Assembly (NCBI GenBank): GCA_025060195.1
Contig: JANXCQ010000009.1
Location: 1 to 64,000, forward strand
Origin: Gemmatales bacterium
Lineage (GTDB): Bacteria > Planctomycetota > Planctomycetia > Gemmatales > HRBIN36
Direction: 5' to 3'
Length of the DNA: 64,000 bases
Positions within the stretch are counted from its first letter, which is position 1, and each line of letters opens with the position of its first letter. This document shows, one piece after another, positions 62,872 to 64,000 of this stretch. The notes under the pieces were generated by a model, which did not search any database, had not been told where the DNA came from, and saw only the letters and a program-made list of their open reading frames with translations. The position numbers and the translations under genes are program-made.

Positions 62872-63372
62872 GTCTGGAAAGTCGCGCTTTCCGACGGATA
62901 GTCCCGTTTCATGGCACTCAATATCAGACGACCAGCGCAACCAAGGGCGGGAAATTGGCGTTTTCAGATTTTTCGACCACAATTGTGGCTTTCGCCATTT
63001 CCACCGTCACCAGGATTTGCGTTTTCAGGCAGATAGTCCCCTCCCCACCGCAGCGAACCATACTGGGCGACCCTAGCAGTCCATGCCGGGAAACTAGCGT
63101 TTTGCGACGGATAGGCGCGTTTCCTTCGCGACGCGTCCTACCAGGCGACCAGGGCAAATCCCTGCGGAAGATTTTGCGTTATCAGACAAATAGGTCGGTT
63201 TCATCTAGAGCCCACCAGACCAGGCGATCAGGGCAAATCCATGCGAGAAAGTTTGCGTTTTCACAAGCATAGGTCGGTTTCATAGCAGGCGCGGCATATC
63301 ACGCGAGCATCGCGAGCGACTTGGGAAACTTCGCGTGTGCAGACGGGCTATCGCCCAGCGCCGGCCAAGGTA
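62872..63372. repeat. Degenerate tandem repeat, units of about 77-79 bp
   Basis: The motif GGAAA--T-GCGTTTTC-GAC--ATAGG-C-GTTTC recurs, followed by ACCAG-CGA-CAGGGCAAATCC-TGC. GGTCGGTTTCAT occurs at 63193 and 63272, 79 bp apart; related blocks are near 62885, 62950-63020, 63090 and 63325. About six units are recognisable, the two around 63100-63290 best preserved. Confidence 0.75.
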
Positions 63373-64000
63373 GAACGTAATCATGGTTGCGTGGCCTTGC
63401 CAAGTTACCGCAGTGTCATCCGAGAGTCAACGCAAGGAAAGGCCGAACTCACCGCAAAATGAGCCCACTTGGATGGTCAGTCTGCCAAAATGCAGCCGAA
63501 CTCAGCATTAGGGTTAGTCCCACTGGTTGCGGGCTAGTTGCTTGCCCATGAGGTCTTCAAGGTTCCGCGATGGGACCATCCACATCATCGCGGTGATTTG
63601 CGAAGGTCGGGTAGTGTACAGCAACAAACCGGTCTGCAACGGCTGCGATGACTATTCTCTGATGACTAAGACGGCGTGTTGCCGCGTGCCATGGCGTGTT
63701 GTCGCATGCCGGTAAAAATATTGGAATGATAAGTTGGCACAAGTTGGAAAATACCGTCATTGGAGTTTTACCAAGCATGGCTGAATAAAGGCACTTAGGA
63801 GAGTCTTAGCGTTTCGCGCGGCTTTTTCGGGGATGGCCGGGGCGTCACGCCAGTAGCGTGCTTTTTAGAGTGAAAAAGTACCAAAAGCATGGGAGCCGAA
63901 CCCGCAACGGTGAGGCACGAGGAAGCATTATACGATAATTGAGATGATCAAAGTGATATAATCTTCGCGATTTAGCAAATATCCCTAAGTTGATAATATT

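Larger units (their letters stand above)
62349..64000. other. Non-coding tail with two degenerate repeat arrays
   Basis: No credible gene from the end of the LRR pseudogene to the window edge. Two tandem repeat arrays are listed separately. From about 63380 the sequence shows no pattern that I can name; the final 250 bases are A+T-richer. Confidence 0.5.

Noticed and set aside
62387-63372. Possible CRISPR array.
   Set aside because: Units are 67-79 bp, degenerate along their whole length, with no constant short repeat and unique spacers.

Overview
The window looks like a chromosomal segment of a planctomycete, most likely a Gemmata-type (Gemmatales) bacterium; that placement is inference from gene content only. 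Supporting observations are: a cysteine-containing YTV-repeat surface protein, a secreted protein opening with the planctomycete VERLEDR motif, a PVC-type c-type cytochrome/membrane-bound dehydrogenase of about 980 residues, a PQQ-propeller protein starting WPSFRGPTGNG, a large Ser/Thr kinase with an extracellular tail, decayed leucine-rich repeats, and archaeal-type tetrahydromethanopterin (H4MPT) C1 genes.

Layout. 0-5 kb: truncated secreted protein, PH-like membrane protein, secreted PQQ propeller protein, then a frameshifted pseudogene. 4.6-7.8 kb (minus): RND/HlyD adaptor, cysteine desulfurase and shikimate kinase in one closely packed run. 8.0-12.6 kb (plus): a Lon-protease-like/CARF-like fusion (the most unusual gene here), a redoxin-like protein lacking its cysteines, a small conserved protein and a lipoprotein. 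12.8-19.9 kb (minus): KDPG aldolase and KDG kinase, succinate dehydrogenase sdhCAB, and a LacD-type aldolase. 20.4-29.0 kb: bioA, thiL, the YTV protein with a clear terminator, a small membrane protein and the giant kinase.

29.0-32.1 kb is a 3-kb gene desert with several families of degenerate tandem repeats of about 59-76 bp. 32.1-39.3 kb (plus) carries a siroheme sulfite/nitrite reductase, an Fe-S type APS reductase, a small unknown protein, a Sua5/low-molecular-weight phosphatase fusion and a bifunctional PutA. 39.3-45.2 kb (minus) holds an FAD oxidoreductase, the PVC cytochrome and APS kinase. 45.4-48.8 kb (plus) is an H4MPT-pathway cluster (mch, ATP-grasp ligase, CitG-like protein, pterin synthase), facing a HisA-like gene that is coupled to xylose isomerase and followed upstream by a sugar-nucleotide-type epimerase. 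52-59.4 kb: degenerate methyltransferase, N-end-rule transferase, sigma-54 activator, cobL, a rhodanese, and a frame-disrupted membrane protein whose decayed paralogue is the pseudogene at 3.4-4.6 kb.

59.4-64 kb is accessory and decaying: a possible transposase relic, a LEDR-motif surface protein, an LRR pseudogene with two in-frame stops, and two more degenerate tandem repeat arrays. No rRNA, tRNA, CRISPR array or intact insertion sequence was recognised.

Metabolically the window covers sulfate reduction to sulfide (cysC, cysH, sulfite reductase), sulfur transfer (cysteine desulfurase, rhodanese), C1 transfer on H4MPT, the lower Entner-Doudoroff steps, the TCA cycle, and cofactor steps for biotin, thiamine and cobalamin.
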